From assembly GCF_003858655.1 (NCBI RefSeq), contig NZ_RQXV01000001.1, positions 928,361 through 992,360 of the forward strand: a DNA stretch of 64,000 nt. Direction: 5' to 3'. Position numbers and translations under genes: made by a program. The notes under the pieces are model-generated. The model was not told the DNA's origin. It saw only the letters and a program-made list of their open reading frames with translations, and ran no database searches. The DNA comes from Amphritea balenae. Lineage in GTDB: Bacteria; Pseudomonadota; Gammaproteobacteria; Pseudomonadales; Balneatricaceae. How positions within the stretch are numbered: the stretch's first letter is position 1; each line of letters opens with the position of its first letter. Shown here one piece after another: positions 46,016 to 55,432 of this stretch.

Positions 46016-46675
46016 CTATTCAGGCTGTGGCACAATCCGAATGTAAGGTTTGGGAGCTTTCCAGCCTTGCGGGAACTTCTTTCTCGCCTCTTCATCTGAT
46101 ACGGCTGGCACGATAATCACATCTTCACCCGCTTTCCAGTTTACAGGTGTTGCTACCTGATGCTTGGCGGTCAGCTGAATTGAGTCAAGCACCCTTAGCA
46201 CCTCGTCAAAGTTGCGCCCGGTACTCATCGGATAGGTGAGCATCAGTTTAATTTTTTTATCCGGCCCGATCACAAACACAGACCGTACAGTTGCATTATC
46301 CGCCGCCGTTCGTTGTGCAGAACTGCCACTGGCATTGGGATGAATCATATCGAACAACTTGGCAACCGCCAGATCAGTATCGCCTATCAGTGGATAATTA
46401 AGTACATGCCCCTGAGTTTCCTGAATATCATTCGCCCAGCGAACATGGTCACTGACTGAGTCAATACTCAGACCAATGATCTTGCAGTTTCGTTTATCAA
46501 ATTCGGGTTTCAGGCCCGCCATATAGCCCAGTTCAGTCGTGCAAACCGGGGTGAAATCTTTAGGGTGAGAGAACAGTACCGCCCAGCTATCACCTATCCA
46601 TTCATAAAAATTGATTATTCCTTCGGTCGTTTCGGTGGAGAAGTCGGGGGCATCATCTCCAATACGCAGTGGCAT
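46016..46675 (-). CDS. 1-Cys peroxiredoxin (Prx6/LsfA type)
   Basis: 219 residues. Peroxidatic C45 in HPKDFTPVCTTELGYM; the long C-terminal extension (WKAGEDVIIVPAVSDEEARKKFPQGWK) is that of the Prx6 class, and no resolving cysteine is seen at the usual 2-Cys position. Reduces hydrogen and organic peroxides in the cytoplasm. Bacterial homologues are LsfA and related proteins. Divergent from the ferredoxin gene. Confidence 0.92.
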   Translation of the reverse strand: MPLRIGDDAPDFSTETTEGIINFYEWIGDSWAVLFSHPKDFTPVCTTELGYMAGLKPEFDKRNCKIIGLSIDSVSDHVRWANDIQETQGHVLNYPLIGDTDLAVAKLFDMIHPNASGSSAQRTAADNATVRSVFVIGPDKKIKLMLTYPMSTGRNFDEVLRVLDSIQLTAKHQVATPVNWKAGEDVIIVPAVSDEEARKKFPQGWKAPKPYIRIVPQPE

Positions 46676-46869
46676 GATACACCTCCATAGTAGTTGAGTG
46701 AGTTAAGCTGCTTTATGAACCCTCTGCTACAGAAGCTTCATAGCACCCATGAGTATAGTTGAGTTGGAAAACTGCAGAATCAGTAATGACTATTATTGAG
46801 TCCAACCCATACATTCAGCGCAGCTATACTGACCAGTGAAGTATGTCTTGAAAAGGAGGATACCTTGCC

Positions 46870-47193
46870 ATGACTTTTGTAGTGACTGAGCCCTGTATCA
46901 AGTGCAAATACACCGACTGTGTCGATATCTGCCCGGTAGATTGCTTCTATGAGGGTCCTAATTTTCTGGTTATTAATCCCAAAGAGTGTATCGACTGCGC
47001 TTTGTGTGAGACGGAGTGCCCTGTCGATGCGATTATGGAAGAAAAAAATGTACCCGAAAATCAGCAGGAATTTATTAAGCTCAACGCCGAGCTAGCCGCC
47101 ATCTGGCCTAATATCAACGAAGTGAAAGCAGCCCCCCCGGACGCAAAACAGTGGGAAACTGAGCCCGACAAAAAACACCTTCTGGAGCGATAA
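46870..47193 (+). CDS. fdxA: 7Fe ferredoxin (FdxA)
   Basis: 107 residues, matching FdxA (Azotobacter FdI-like). Cysteines in [17 protein letters not shown] and [14 protein letters not shown] give one [3Fe-4S] and one [4Fe-4S] cluster. C-terminal extension [18 protein letters not shown] is the FdxA type. AAGGAGG precedes the ATG by eleven bases. The next gene, 88 bp downstream, is a radical SAM enzyme that needs an electron donor; a functional link is possible. Confidence 0.95.
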   Translation: MTFVVTEPCIKCKYTDCVDICPVDCFYEGPNFLVINPKECIDCALCETECPVDAIMEEKNVPENQQEFIKLNAELAAIWPNINEVKAAPPDAKQWETEPDKKHLLER

Positions 47194-47280
47194 AGCGCTT
47201 TCCAGTACTTCATACCTAAGGCCTTCAGGCTTACTTTTCTGCGCAAGTTATACTTATAGAGAGTGCTGAGCACATTAGGG

Positions 47281-48381
47281 ATGGGCAGACAGATGATTCC
47301 GCAAAGCCACAAAATATTACCAACCAGATACTGGCATAAGCTGGACGATGATCGGATTCAGTGCGACGTATGCCCCCGTGCCTGTAAATTGCGCGAAGGC
47401 CAGCGAGGTTTGTGTTTTGTACGTGGCCGCGAAGATGACCAGGTCATGCTCTATACCTGGGGCCGTTCCAGTGGTTTCTGTATCGATCCAATAGAGAAAA
47501 AGCCTCTTAATCACTTTCTCCCCGGCAATTCAATCCTGTCCTTTGGCACTGCGGGCTGCAATCTGGCCTGTAGATTCTGTCAGAATTGGGACATGAGCAA
47601 ATCCAGGGAGATGGACACCCTGGCGGATCAGGCTCTGCCAGAAGAGTTAGCGGCAACCGCAAAACGACTCGGTTGTATTGGCATTGCGTACACCTACAAC
47701 GATCCGGTGATCTTTATGGAATACGCCATGGACGTCGCCGATGCCTGCCATGAACAGGGGCTAAAGAGTGTTGCTGTTACCGCCGGTTATATCTGCCCGG
47801 AACCCAGAGCTGAATTTTACCGTCATATGGATGCTGCCAATGTCGACCTGAAGGCCTTCACCGAGAAGTTCTATAAGAAAATTTGTGGCGGAGAACTGGC
47901 AGCGGTACTCGATACCCTCGAATACCTGAAACACGAAACCGATGTCTGGTTTGAGATCACCAACCTGCTGATTCCTGGTGAGAACGACTCCAGCGCAGAG
48001 ATCGATGCCATGACCCGCTGGGTTGTTGAACATCTGGGGCCTGACATTCCCATGCACTTTTCCGCCTTTCACCCCGACTGGAAGATGATGGATAAGCCAC
48101 GCACACCACCTGAAACCCTTACCCGCGCTCGTGAAATCGCTATAGCAAACGGCATTCGCTACCCTTATACGGGCAACGTCTATGATACTGCGGGTGAAAG
48201 TACCTATTGTCATAACTGTGGAGCCATGTTGATTGAGCGTTGCTGGTACAAGCTGGGCCACTGGGGGCTCACCGACGACGGCCACTGTCTCAAATGTCAC
48301 ACCCCCCTACCCGGTGTATTCAATGGCTCCCCCGGCACATGGGGACCACAACGTAAGATGGTGCGTATTCTGCAAACCTGA
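47281..48381 (+). CDS. AmmeMemoRadiSam-type radical SAM enzyme
   Basis: About 366 residues from ATG 47281; ATG 47293 and GTG 47263 are alternatives and none has a good ribosome site. Radical SAM cluster motif CNLACRFCQNWDMSKS (CX3CX2C) follows an N-terminal cysteine region CDVCPRACKLREGQRGLCFVRG. Near the C-terminus four more cysteines (CHNCGAML and CLKCHTPL) could bind a second metal. This is the radical SAM partner of the AMMECR1/Memo system (PflA-like), whose product is unknown. AMMECR1 and Memo genes, normally adjacent, are not here. Confidence 0.88.
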   Translation: MGRQMIPQSHKILPTRYWHKLDDDRIQCDVCPRACKLREGQRGLCFVRGREDDQVMLYTWGRSSGFCIDPIEKKPLNHFLPGNSILSFGTAGCNLACRFCQNWDMSKSREMDTLADQALPEELAATAKRLGCIGIAYTYNDPVIFMEYAMDVADACHEQGLKSVAVTAGYICPEPRAEFYRHMDAANVDLKAFTEKFYKKICGGELAAVLDTLEYLKHETDVWFEITNLLIPGENDSSAEIDAMTRWVVEHLGPDIPMHFSAFHPDWKMMDKPRTPPETLTRAREIAIANGIRYPYTGNVYDTAGESTYCHNCGAMLIERCWYKLGHWGLTDDGHCLKCHTPLPGVFNGSPGTWGPQRKMVRILQT

Positions 48382-48456
48382 GCAGCCCAGCTTTCAACTT
48401 CAGCGTCTGTTCTATTTCAATAATTTTTTAAAACGACCTGGTTATTGAGAATAAGT

Positions 48457-49035
48457 CTAATCGGACCGGTGGCTCACCAGATACGCCAGTACAATAAAAT
48501 CATAAAGCCCATGCGTGATGATCGGCACCAGAAGATTATCAAAACTAAGTAACAACCAGCCAAGGTAGAGACTAAACAAAGCCGCAAATATCGCATAAGT
48601 CAGTGATATAAAATGCACAAGACCAAACAGAAGACTGGCGATCACGACGCCGACCCAGGGAGAGAACTCTATTGCCAATCGACTTTGAATAACACCTCTG
48701 AAAAGCGCTTCCTCACCGATACCGGCAGCACAGGCGATCAGGGCAAGATCCAGTAGTGAAGCCCCATTAAAGAAAGTTGCTACATGTTCACGGCTCAAAC
48801 GAAACAGGTTCTGAACAGGACGGTACTCGAGCTGAACGGCCGCAAGCAAAAGCAGTAGCGGCGGTAACGTCGCCAGCAACCCCAATGCTACGCCTTGCCA
48901 GCCAAACTGAAATTGTACGAACGGTGGCGAATTAAGCAGCCAGCCCAGCATCAAAGCGACGACAACCAGGCCGCCCTCGAAACCCAACGCTAAGCGGATG
49001 ATTTTCCTGTTCGATGATATCGGCTTTCCTCGCAT
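48457..49035 (-). CDS. CPBP-family intramembrane glutamic protease (CAAX/Abi type)
   Basis: About 192 residues from ATG 49035 (GGA six bases upstream); a TTG 27 codons earlier is possible but has no ribosome site. Six or so membrane helices. The catalytic motifs are present: GIGEEALFRGVI (EExxxR), FGLVHF (FxxxH) and HGLYDF. Family members cleave membrane proteins or act in peptide maturation; no bacteriocin or prenylated-protein gene is nearby. Function unknown. Confidence 0.85.
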   Translation of the reverse strand: MRGKPISSNRKIIRLALGFEGGLVVVALMLGWLLNSPPFVQFQFGWQGVALGLLATLPPLLLLLAAVQLEYRPVQNLFRLSREHVATFFNGASLLDLALIACAAGIGEEALFRGVIQSRLAIEFSPWVGVVIASLLFGLVHFISLTYAIFAALFSLYLGWLLLSFDNLLVPIITHGLYDFIVLAYLVSHRSD

Positions 49036-49164
49036 CACAATTCCAGAGACTAGTGTTTGATCCAGTATCAGCCTAGCTGACTCAGCATGAAACCGGGGAT
49101 AAACCTGAGCAGGCAATCAATATGGGACTATACTGGTACTGTATAAAGGTAAAGGAAATACTCA

Positions 49165-49725
49165 ATGTTGCGTGTAAGCAAACTGACAGATTATGGCACC
49201 GTCATACTGGCCCGGATGGCACTTAGCCCAGCGGCTACTTATAGTGCTGCCAGTCTGGCTCAGCAGGTTACATTACCTGCCAGTACCGTCAGCAAACTGC
49301 TGAAGATAATGAGCCGTAACGGCCTGCTCTATTCCAGTCGCGGCAAACATGGAGGCTACACACTGGCAAAGACACCGCAGGAGATATCGCTGGCCGACGT
49401 AATCAATGCTCTGGAAGGCCCGGTAGGATTAACAGAATGCAGCCGCCATAGCGGCCTGTGCCAGTTAGAATCTCATTGTGCTATTCGCCAGCAGTGGCAG
49501 GGAATTAATGGTGTGATCCATAAAGCACTGCAGCAGGTAAGCCTGGAGACTCTGCTGAGACAACCCGCTCAGATAGAGCCCTCAGCTAATATTAAAGAGC
49601 CCTCAGCTAATATTAAAGAGCCCTCAGCGAATAACACAAAGCCTTCAACTGATAACAGGGAGCCATCAGCTACGAACACAGAGCTATCAACTGAATCCGA
49701 AGAGTATTTCGACCTGAAAATATAA
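49165..49725 (+). CDS. Rrf2-family regulator of the SUF operon
   Basis: 186 residues. Winged HTH (RVSKLTDYGTVILARMA, then YSAASLAQQVTLPASTVSKL, HGGYTLAKTPQEISLADVI) and the cluster-binding cysteines C-X6-C-X5-C in TECSRHSGLCQLESHCAIR, near 92-106, which in IscR/SufR-type regulators hold an Fe-S cluster and report supply. It is the first gene of the suf operon, 27 bp before sufB. The C-terminal 42 residues are a low-complexity tail made of six heptads (EPSANIK type), absent from the normal family (about 140-150 residues). Confidence 0.9.
   Translation: MLRVSKLTDYGTVILARMALSPAATYSAASLAQQVTLPASTVSKLLKIMSRNGLLYSSRGKHGGYTLAKTPQEISLADVINALEGPVGLTECSRHSGLCQLESHCAIRQQWQGINGVIHKALQQVSLETLLRQPAQIEPSANIKEPSANIKEPSANNTKPSTDNREPSATNTELSTESEEYFDLKI
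49576..49701 (+). repeat. Six-copy 21-bp coding tandem repeat
   Basis: GAGCCCTCAGCTAATATTAAA occurs perfectly at 49576-49596 and 49597-49617, followed by four degenerate copies to 49701. Each adds seven residues (EPSANIK, EPSANIK, EPSANNT, KPSTDNR, EPSATNT, ELSTESE) to the end of the Rrf2 regulator. Confidence 0.95.
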
Positions 49726-49752
49726 GCCCCTGAAAAGGGAGGAGCGCCCCGC

Positions 49753-51201
49753 ATGGCTACTACAACACCTCCACTTGAGCGCATGCTCGAGCGAGGTTAT
49801 AGCCAGGGATTTGTGACAGAAGTAGATTCTGACAGTTTGGCACCAGGATTAAGTGAAGCGGTGATTCGACAAATTTCCGCGAAAAAAAACGAGCCAGAAT
49901 TCCTGCTACAATGGCGCCTGCAGGCCTATTTTCACTGGCTGACCATGCCCGTCCCCCGTTGGTCCCGGGTGCACTATGAGCCGATCGACTATAACTCTAT
50001 TTGCTACTATTCGGCCCCCAAAACAACATCCGAAGGCCCTAAAAGCCTGGACGAAGTCGATCCGGAAATCCTCCGCACCTACGAACGCTTGGGAGTACCG
50101 CTGCATGAGCGTGCCCGTTTGGCCGGAGTGGCCGTTGACGCGGTTTTTGACAGTGTGTCAGTTGCTACCACGTTTCAGGACGAGCTGGCGGCACAGGGAA
50201 TTCTATTCTGTTCCTTCTCTGAAGCGGTACAGAAGCACCCACAGTTGGTACAACGTTATCTTGGCTCAGTTGTTCCCTATACCGATAATTTCTATGCCGC
50301 CCTCAACGCGGCGGTGTTCAGTGATGGTTCCTTCTGTTATATCCCCAAAGGTGTGCGCTGCCCGATGGAGCTATCTACCTATTTCCGTATCAACTCAGCC
50401 AACACTGGTCAGTTCGAACGCACTTTGATCATTGCTGAAGATGACAGCTACGTCAGCTATCTTGAGGGCTGTACCGCCCCGATGCGGGATGAGAACCAGC
50501 TACATGCTGCGGTGGTAGAACTGGTGGCTCTTGAGAACGCAGAAATAAAGTACGCCACGGTACAAAACTGGTATCCCGGTGATGAGGAAGGCAATGGTGG
50601 AATTTTCAATTTCGTCACTAAGCGCGGCCTCTGTGTCGGTGCGCACAGCAAAATTTCCTGGACTCAGGTAGAAACAGGCTCCGCCATTACCTGGAAGTAT
50701 CCCAGCGTGATTCTGAAAGGCGATTATTCCGTCGGCGAGTTCTACTCCGTTGCACTGACCAATAATTATCAGCAAGCCGATACCGGCACCAAGATGACCC
50801 ATCTCGGCAAACATACCCGCAGCACTATTATCTCCAAGGGAATATCCGCAGGTCACGGACAAAACTGCTACCGGGGCCTGGTTAAAGTCGGACCGAAGGC
50901 GCTTGATTCCCGTAATTACAGCCAATGTGATTCATTGCTACTCGGCTCACTATGCGGCGCCCATACCCTGCCCTATATCGAAGTAAAAAACCCTCAGGCT
51001 CAGGTAGAACATGAAGCGACCACTACCAAGATCAGTGATGAGCAGCTTTATTATTGTCAGCAGCGGGGTATCGATACTGAGGCGGCCGTCTCCATGCTGG
51101 TCAGTGGTTTCTGTAAAGAGGTATTTCATAAACTACCGATGGAGTTTGCGGTCGAGGCACAAGCGTTGATGGAGGTAAGTCTGGAGGGTGCTATAGGCTA
51201 A
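49753..51201 (+). CDS. sufB: SufB, Fe-S cluster scaffold subunit
   Basis: 482 residues, standard length. [26 protein letters not shown] core ([19 protein letters not shown]), [45 protein letters not shown], and the C-terminal [21 protein letters not shown] are family hallmarks. SufB forms the SufBC2D scaffold with SufC and SufD, on which clusters are assembled. GGGAGGAG nine bases upstream of the ATG. Second gene of the operon. Confidence 0.97.
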   Translation: MATTTPPLERMLERGYSQGFVTEVDSDSLAPGLSEAVIRQISAKKNEPEFLLQWRLQAYFHWLTMPVPRWSRVHYEPIDYNSICYYSAPKTTSEGPKSLDEVDPEILRTYERLGVPLHERARLAGVAVDAVFDSVSVATTFQDELAAQGILFCSFSEAVQKHPQLVQRYLGSVVPYTDNFYAALNAAVFSDGSFCYIPKGVRCPMELSTYFRINSANTGQFERTLIIAEDDSYVSYLEGCTAPMRDENQLHAAVVELVALENAEIKYATVQNWYPGDEEGNGGIFNFVTKRGLCVGAHSKISWTQVETGSAITWKYPSVILKGDYSVGEFYSVALTNNYQQADTGTKMTHLGKHTRSTIISKGISAGHGQNCYRGLVKVGPKALDSRNYSQCDSLLLGSLCGAHTLPYIEVKNPQAQVEHEATTTKISDEQLYYCQQRGIDTEAAVSMLVSGFCKEVFHKLPMEFAVEAQALMEVSLEGAIG

Positions 51202-51214
51202 ACAGAGGTGAATT

Positions 51215-51364
51215 ATGTCTGACACTAAATACACGAATGCCCATGAAAAAAAGGGCTTACTTAAATCACTGATTAACCTCCTGCGTCGGCTATGGCGATT
51301 CCTGAAAGACCGCCTGCTACCCACGGTCGCAAAAATACGGGAGAGCCATTATGTTGAGTATTAA
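51215..51364 (+). CDS. Small basic ORF between sufB and sufC (candidate small protein)
   Basis: 49 codons from ATG 51215, 13 bases after the sufB stop, with AGAGGTG five bases upstream. It overlaps the sufC start by 14 bases, so the operon is continuous through it. The middle (KSLINLLRRLWRFLKDRLL) is a strongly basic amphipathic helix; no membrane segment is predicted. I do not recognise a family, and it is absent from the suf operons I know. The sufC ribosome site GGGAGA lies inside its last codons. Real translation is plausible but not proven. Confidence 0.5.
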   Translation: MSDTKYTNAHEKKGLLKSLINLLRRLWRFLKDRLLPTVAKIRESHYVEY

Positions 51365-52190
51365 AGACCTGACCGTTCGTATTGAAGACAAACTGATCCT
51401 GCAGGGCATCAACCTGGAAGTGGCTGCAGGCGAGGTCCATGCCATCATGGGGCCTAACGGCTCAGGCAAAAGCACCCTGGCCCAGACACTGGCAGGCCAC
51501 CCTGATTACCATGTTTGCCAGGGACAAGTGTCATACCAGGGCAAAGACCTACTATCACTGAATGTCGAACAGCGTGCGGGAGCAGGGGTTTTCCTGGCCT
51601 TCCAGTATCCGGTAGAAATTCCTGGCGTCAGTAATATCCATTTTCTTAAGAGCGCGCTTAACAGCCTGCGCAAACAACGGGGTGAACCCGAACTGGATGC
51701 CTTTGATTTTCTCACCGATGTAAAACAGAAAATGGCACAGATGCAGATGGAGGAAGCCCTGCTTTACCGGGGGGTCAATGAAGGCTTCTCCGGAGGGGAA
51801 AAGAAAAGCAATGAAATACTTCAGTTGTTGGTTCTGGAACCGCAACTGGCGATACTCGATGAGACCGACTCAGGGCTGGACATTGACGCGCTGAAGCGGG
51901 TTGCCGCCGGGGTAAATGCTTTTCGTAGCCCAGAACGTGCCCTGATACTGGTCACTCACTACCAGCGCCTGCTGGAATATCTGGTCCCCGACCGGGTTCA
52001 TGTACTGCAAGACGGCCGCATCATTCGTTCTGGTGGACCAGAGCTGGCGCTTGAACTGGAGCAGCAAGGCTATGCCCCCAATCAGCCGGAGACGATAACC
52101 GATCTCTCAGAACTCATTTCAAACGAATCTCACACGCCTTCGAATGAATCCCTGAAGATTGATCAGGAGGTGCCTGATGCAGAACGCTAG
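51351..52190 (+). CDS. sufC: SufC, ATPase of the SUF scaffold
   Basis: 279 residues; Walker A MGPNGSGKSTLAQ (about 33-45), signature NEGFSGGEKKSNEILQ, Walker B LAILDETDSGLDID and an H-loop (LVTHYQRLLEY). SufC is an ABC-type ATPase (usually near 250 residues) that drives changes in SufB/SufD; here a C-terminal acidic tail of about 25 residues is added. It overlaps the sufD start by 14 bases. Confidence 0.97.
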   Translation: MLSIKDLTVRIEDKLILQGINLEVAAGEVHAIMGPNGSGKSTLAQTLAGHPDYHVCQGQVSYQGKDLLSLNVEQRAGAGVFLAFQYPVEIPGVSNIHFLKSALNSLRKQRGEPELDAFDFLTDVKQKMAQMQMEEALLYRGVNEGFSGGEKKSNEILQLLVLEPQLAILDETDSGLDIDALKRVAAGVNAFRSPERALILVTHYQRLLEYLVPDRVHVLQDGRIIRSGGPELALELEQQGYAPNQPETITDLSELISNESHTPSNESLKIDQEVPDAER

Positions 52191-53571
52191 ACTGCTCAAT
52201 GAAACAGATGGATACAACTCCCCGGTCAATTCAGGCTGGCCCTGGTTAACTGCGTTTCGACAGCAGGCGCAACAGGACTTCTCTGCACAGGGGCTGCCGA
52301 CGATACAACAGGAAGAATGGAAATATACCAGCATCAAAACACTGGCTAACACAGCGTTTAATCTTGCGTCGCCCGGTGCAGTAAACAAACAGAATAAAGC
52401 CCTAAGTTCATCAAATAAAACCTCCAATACCAAACAAAATTATCGACTGACATTTGTTGCGGGGCGCTTCCAGGCGAACTGGTCTCAGCTTGGCCCACTT
52501 CCCCATGGCATTAAACTAATGCCGCTGAAACAAGCACTTGAACAGGAACATAGCCTGATTCAAACCCACATGGGGCGAATTGCACAGCACCACAACCATC
52601 CATTTGCAGCATTGAATTCACTCTGGCTGGAAGACGGTGTCCTGCTTTATGTACCTCGTGACTGCCACCTGGAAAAGCCGATACATTGCCTGTTCTACAG
52701 CCCCGCAGGAACAGAGCCTCAAGCCTGTTACCCTCGCCTTTTGATTGTGCTGGAACCAGGAGCACAGGCCCAATTGATCGAAGAGTATCTGGCATCCCCC
52801 CAACAGGAGCAGAAAGATGGCGCGCCGAATTTTACCGACTCAATCACGGAAGTCGTTCTTGCAAAAGGCGCCCGGCTAACACACTTCAAATTATTACGTG
52901 AAAATGCACTGGGCCGGCATATCGCAGGCATCCATGTTGAGCAAGCCGGAAATAGCTGCTTTCAAAGTTTTTCACTGGCACTCGATGGCGGTCTCTGTCG
53001 CAATGACATTCAGGTCAGGCTTAACGCCGAAGGCGCTCAGGTTCAGCTGGATGGACTCTATATTCTGGCGGATCATCAACACTTGGATAATCACCTGAGA
53101 GTCGACCATCTCAAGCCCGGCTGTAACAGCGAAGTATTCTACAAAGGCGTTCTTAACGGCCAGGCACGAGGGGTCTTCAACGGCATGGCGATAGTTCATC
53201 CAGACGCTCAGAAAAGCGATGCCCGTCAGGTGAATAAAAACCTTCTGCTTTCAAAAAAAGCGGAGATGGATACCAAACCCGAACTGCAGATAGAGGCAGA
53301 TGACGTTAAATGTTCCCATGGTGCCACCGTAGGCCAACTGGATAATGAAGCGCTGTTCTACCTCAGCAGCAGAGGGCTGGACCGGGACAGTGCACGCACC
53401 CTGCTGACCTCGGCGTTTGCCCATGAACTGCTCAATCGCATACCTGCAGGACAGCTACGTAAGCAGCTAACTTCGCTGACTCGTGATGCTCTGGCTCGTG
53501 ATGCACAGGCTGTGCAGCCTGACGGGGCGCTGCTAGCAGATAAAAAATATAAGCCCCTAAGGTGGTCGTGA
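52177..53571 (+). CDS. sufD: SufD, scaffold subunit paralogous to SufB
   Basis: 464 residues from ATG 52177 with GGAGG seven bases upstream, inside the end of sufC. N-terminal motif EEWKYTSIKTLA, then the beta-helix core and the C-terminal MDTKPELQIEADDVKCSHGATVGQ family signature (in two pieces: TKPELQIEADDVKCSHGAT) with LTSAFAHELLNRIP. Pairs with SufB and SufC. The stop overlaps the sufS start (TGATG). Confidence 0.95.
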   Translation: MQNARLLNETDGYNSPVNSGWPWLTAFRQQAQQDFSAQGLPTIQQEEWKYTSIKTLANTAFNLASPGAVNKQNKALSSSNKTSNTKQNYRLTFVAGRFQANWSQLGPLPHGIKLMPLKQALEQEHSLIQTHMGRIAQHHNHPFAALNSLWLEDGVLLYVPRDCHLEKPIHCLFYSPAGTEPQACYPRLLIVLEPGAQAQLIEEYLASPQQEQKDGAPNFTDSITEVVLAKGARLTHFKLLRENALGRHIAGIHVEQAGNSCFQSFSLALDGGLCRNDIQVRLNAEGAQVQLDGLYILADHQHLDNHLRVDHLKPGCNSEVFYKGVLNGQARGVFNGMAIVHPDAQKSDARQVNKNLLLSKKAEMDTKPELQIEADDVKCSHGATVGQLDNEALFYLSSRGLDRDSARTLLTSAFAHELLNRIPAGQLRKQLTSLTRDALARDAQAVQPDGALLADKKYKPLRWS

Positions 53572-54848
53572 TGAATATGCGCGATCGCATCCCCGGCAAA
53601 GAAACTCAAGGTTTGGTCGACAACAGCCTGACGTTTGATATAGACGCTGTACGCGAGAACTTCCCTATTCTGGGACGCCGGGTGTATGACCAGCCTCTGG
53701 TCTATCTGGACAATGCCGCTACCAGCCAGAAACCCAGGGAAGTGGTTGATTGCATCCAAACCTACTATCTGCAAACTAATGCCAATGTTCACCGCGGGGT
53801 TTACCATCTCAGCGAAGAAGCCACCAGCGCCTATGAGGCATCCCGGGATAAGGTTCAGCGGTTCCTGAACGCAAAAAGCCGAAAAGAGATCATCTTCGTG
53901 CGGGGCACCACCGAAGCGATTAATCTGGTTGCTCACTGTTATGCCAAGCCCCTGCTATCCCCTGGAGATGAAATATTGATCAGCACCATGGAGCATCATT
54001 CTAACATCGTGCCCTGGCAGATTATCTGTAACCAGACCGGCGCAACATTAAAAGTAATCCCGATTAATGATGCCGGTGAAATCGAGCAGGATGCATTTAC
54101 AACAATGCTGAACCCCAGATGCCGACTGCTTGCCATCACTCAAGTATCCAATGCCCTGGGCACTATCAATCCTGTAAGGCAGATGATCAAACAGGCCCAT
54201 CAACAGAGCATTCCGGTACTTATCGATGGCGCTCAGGCGGTACCTCACCTGCAGGTTGATCTACAGGCATTGGATGCCGACTTCTATGCATTCTCCGGTC
54301 ATAAAGTGTATGGGCCAACCGGTATTGGCATACTTTACGGCAAACAGGAGTTGCTGGAAAAGATGAAGCCCTATCAGGGCGGTGGTGACATGATAAGCCG
54401 GGTTACTTTTGCCCATACAGACTACAACGAGCTGCCCTACCGGTTTGAAGCAGGCACACCTAATATCGCCGGTAGCATCGGTCTCGGCAGTGCTCTGGAT
54501 TATATAAATGCGATTGGTCTGGATCAGATTGCCCGCCATGAACAGGCACTGCTGGTTTACGCCACTGAACAGCTATCATCGATTGACGGCCTGCGTTTGA
54601 TTGGTACCGCCAAGCATAAAGCGGGCATCCTCTCTTTTGTCATGGCTGAAGCCCACGCCCATGATGTAAGCACAATTCTGGATCAGTCTGGCATTGCGAT
54701 CCGTGCAGGGCATCACTGCACTATGCCTTTGATGGCACACTTAGGGATCGCGGCTACAGCCCGCGCCTCCCTTGCACTGTATAACAACCGCGCAGATATC
54801 GACGCCCTGCTAGCAGGCTTACACGAGGTAAAGCGCATCTTTAAATAA
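53571..54848 (+). CDS. sufS: SufS, class-V cysteine desulfurase
   Basis: 425 residues from ATG 53571 (AGGTGG upstream; ATG 53577 possible). PLP lysine in YAFSGHKVYGPTGIG, PLP-contact ISTMEHHSNIVPWQ, and the catalytic cysteine (RAGHHCTMPLM) near the C-terminus. Abstracts sulfur from cysteine and hands the persulfide to an acceptor: SufE or SufU. No sufE is present, and a sufU-type gene follows, so this is the SufS/SufU pairing. Confidence 0.96.
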   Translation: MNMRDRIPGKETQGLVDNSLTFDIDAVRENFPILGRRVYDQPLVYLDNAATSQKPREVVDCIQTYYLQTNANVHRGVYHLSEEATSAYEASRDKVQRFLNAKSRKEIIFVRGTTEAINLVAHCYAKPLLSPGDEILISTMEHHSNIVPWQIICNQTGATLKVIPINDAGEIEQDAFTTMLNPRCRLLAITQVSNALGTINPVRQMIKQAHQQSIPVLIDGAQAVPHLQVDLQALDADFYAFSGHKVYGPTGIGILYGKQELLEKMKPYQGGGDMISRVTFAHTDYNELPYRFEAGTPNIAGSIGLGSALDYINAIGLDQIARHEQALLVYATEQLSSIDGLRLIGTAKHKAGILSFVMAEAHAHDVSTILDQSGIAIRAGHHCTMPLMAHLGIAATARASLALYNNRADIDALLAGLHEVKRIFK

Positions 54849-54927
54849 CTGTTAGGTGACTATTTAAATAATCGCTACTGACAACCTGAGGAGCTAAAAG
54901 CAACAAATATATTCAGCCAGGTTTTAT

Positions 54928-55404
54928 ATGAATAACGAACTACGTGAACTGTACCAGGAAGTCATTATTGACCATGGACGCCGCCCCCGTAACTTCAAAG
55001 TGCTACAGGAATACAGCCATAGCCAGGAAGGCTATAACCCTCTATGCGGCGATCGTCTGCAGCTTTTTTTACTCATCAGGCCAGGTCCTGAACAGGTCAT
55101 CGAAGAGGCTTCATTTCTGGGTGAAGGCTGTGCTATCTCCATGGCATCAGCCTCCCTGCTGACCGAATGTCTGAAAGGCAAGACAATAGCGGAAGCACAG
55201 ACTCTGTTTCAGCAATTTCATCAGTTACTCACCGGTGATACAGCAGTCCAGGCAGAACCAGAAAAGCTGGGAAAACTCCAGGTGTTAGCCGGTGTGCGAG
55301 CCTTTCCGACCCGAATTAAATGCGCCACCCTGGCATGGCATGCTCTGCTTGGCGCCCTTAATGAAGATGAAGACAAACCTGAAGCCTGGGTTACTACTGA
55401 ATAG
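54928..55404 (+). CDS. sufU: SufU-like Fe-S assembly protein
   Basis: 158 residues, NifU-N/IscU fold. Three conserved cysteines in NPLCGDRL, LGEGCAISMASASLLTEC and RIKCATLAWHAL with the aspartate of CGD, the zinc-bound active site of SufU. In Firmicutes SufU takes sulfur from SufS as a zinc-dependent transfer protein. 79 bp downstream of sufS. The GDRL/GCAIS spacing is of SufU rather than IscU type. Confidence 0.9.
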   Translation: MNNELRELYQEVIIDHGRRPRNFKVLQEYSHSQEGYNPLCGDRLQLFLLIRPGPEQVIEEASFLGEGCAISMASASLLTECLKGKTIAEAQTLFQQFHQLLTGDTAVQAEPEKLGKLQVLAGVRAFPTRIKCATLAWHALLGALNEDEDKPEAWVTTE

Positions 55405-55432
55405 AATATCTAGGAAAACGAGGGACTGGTAA

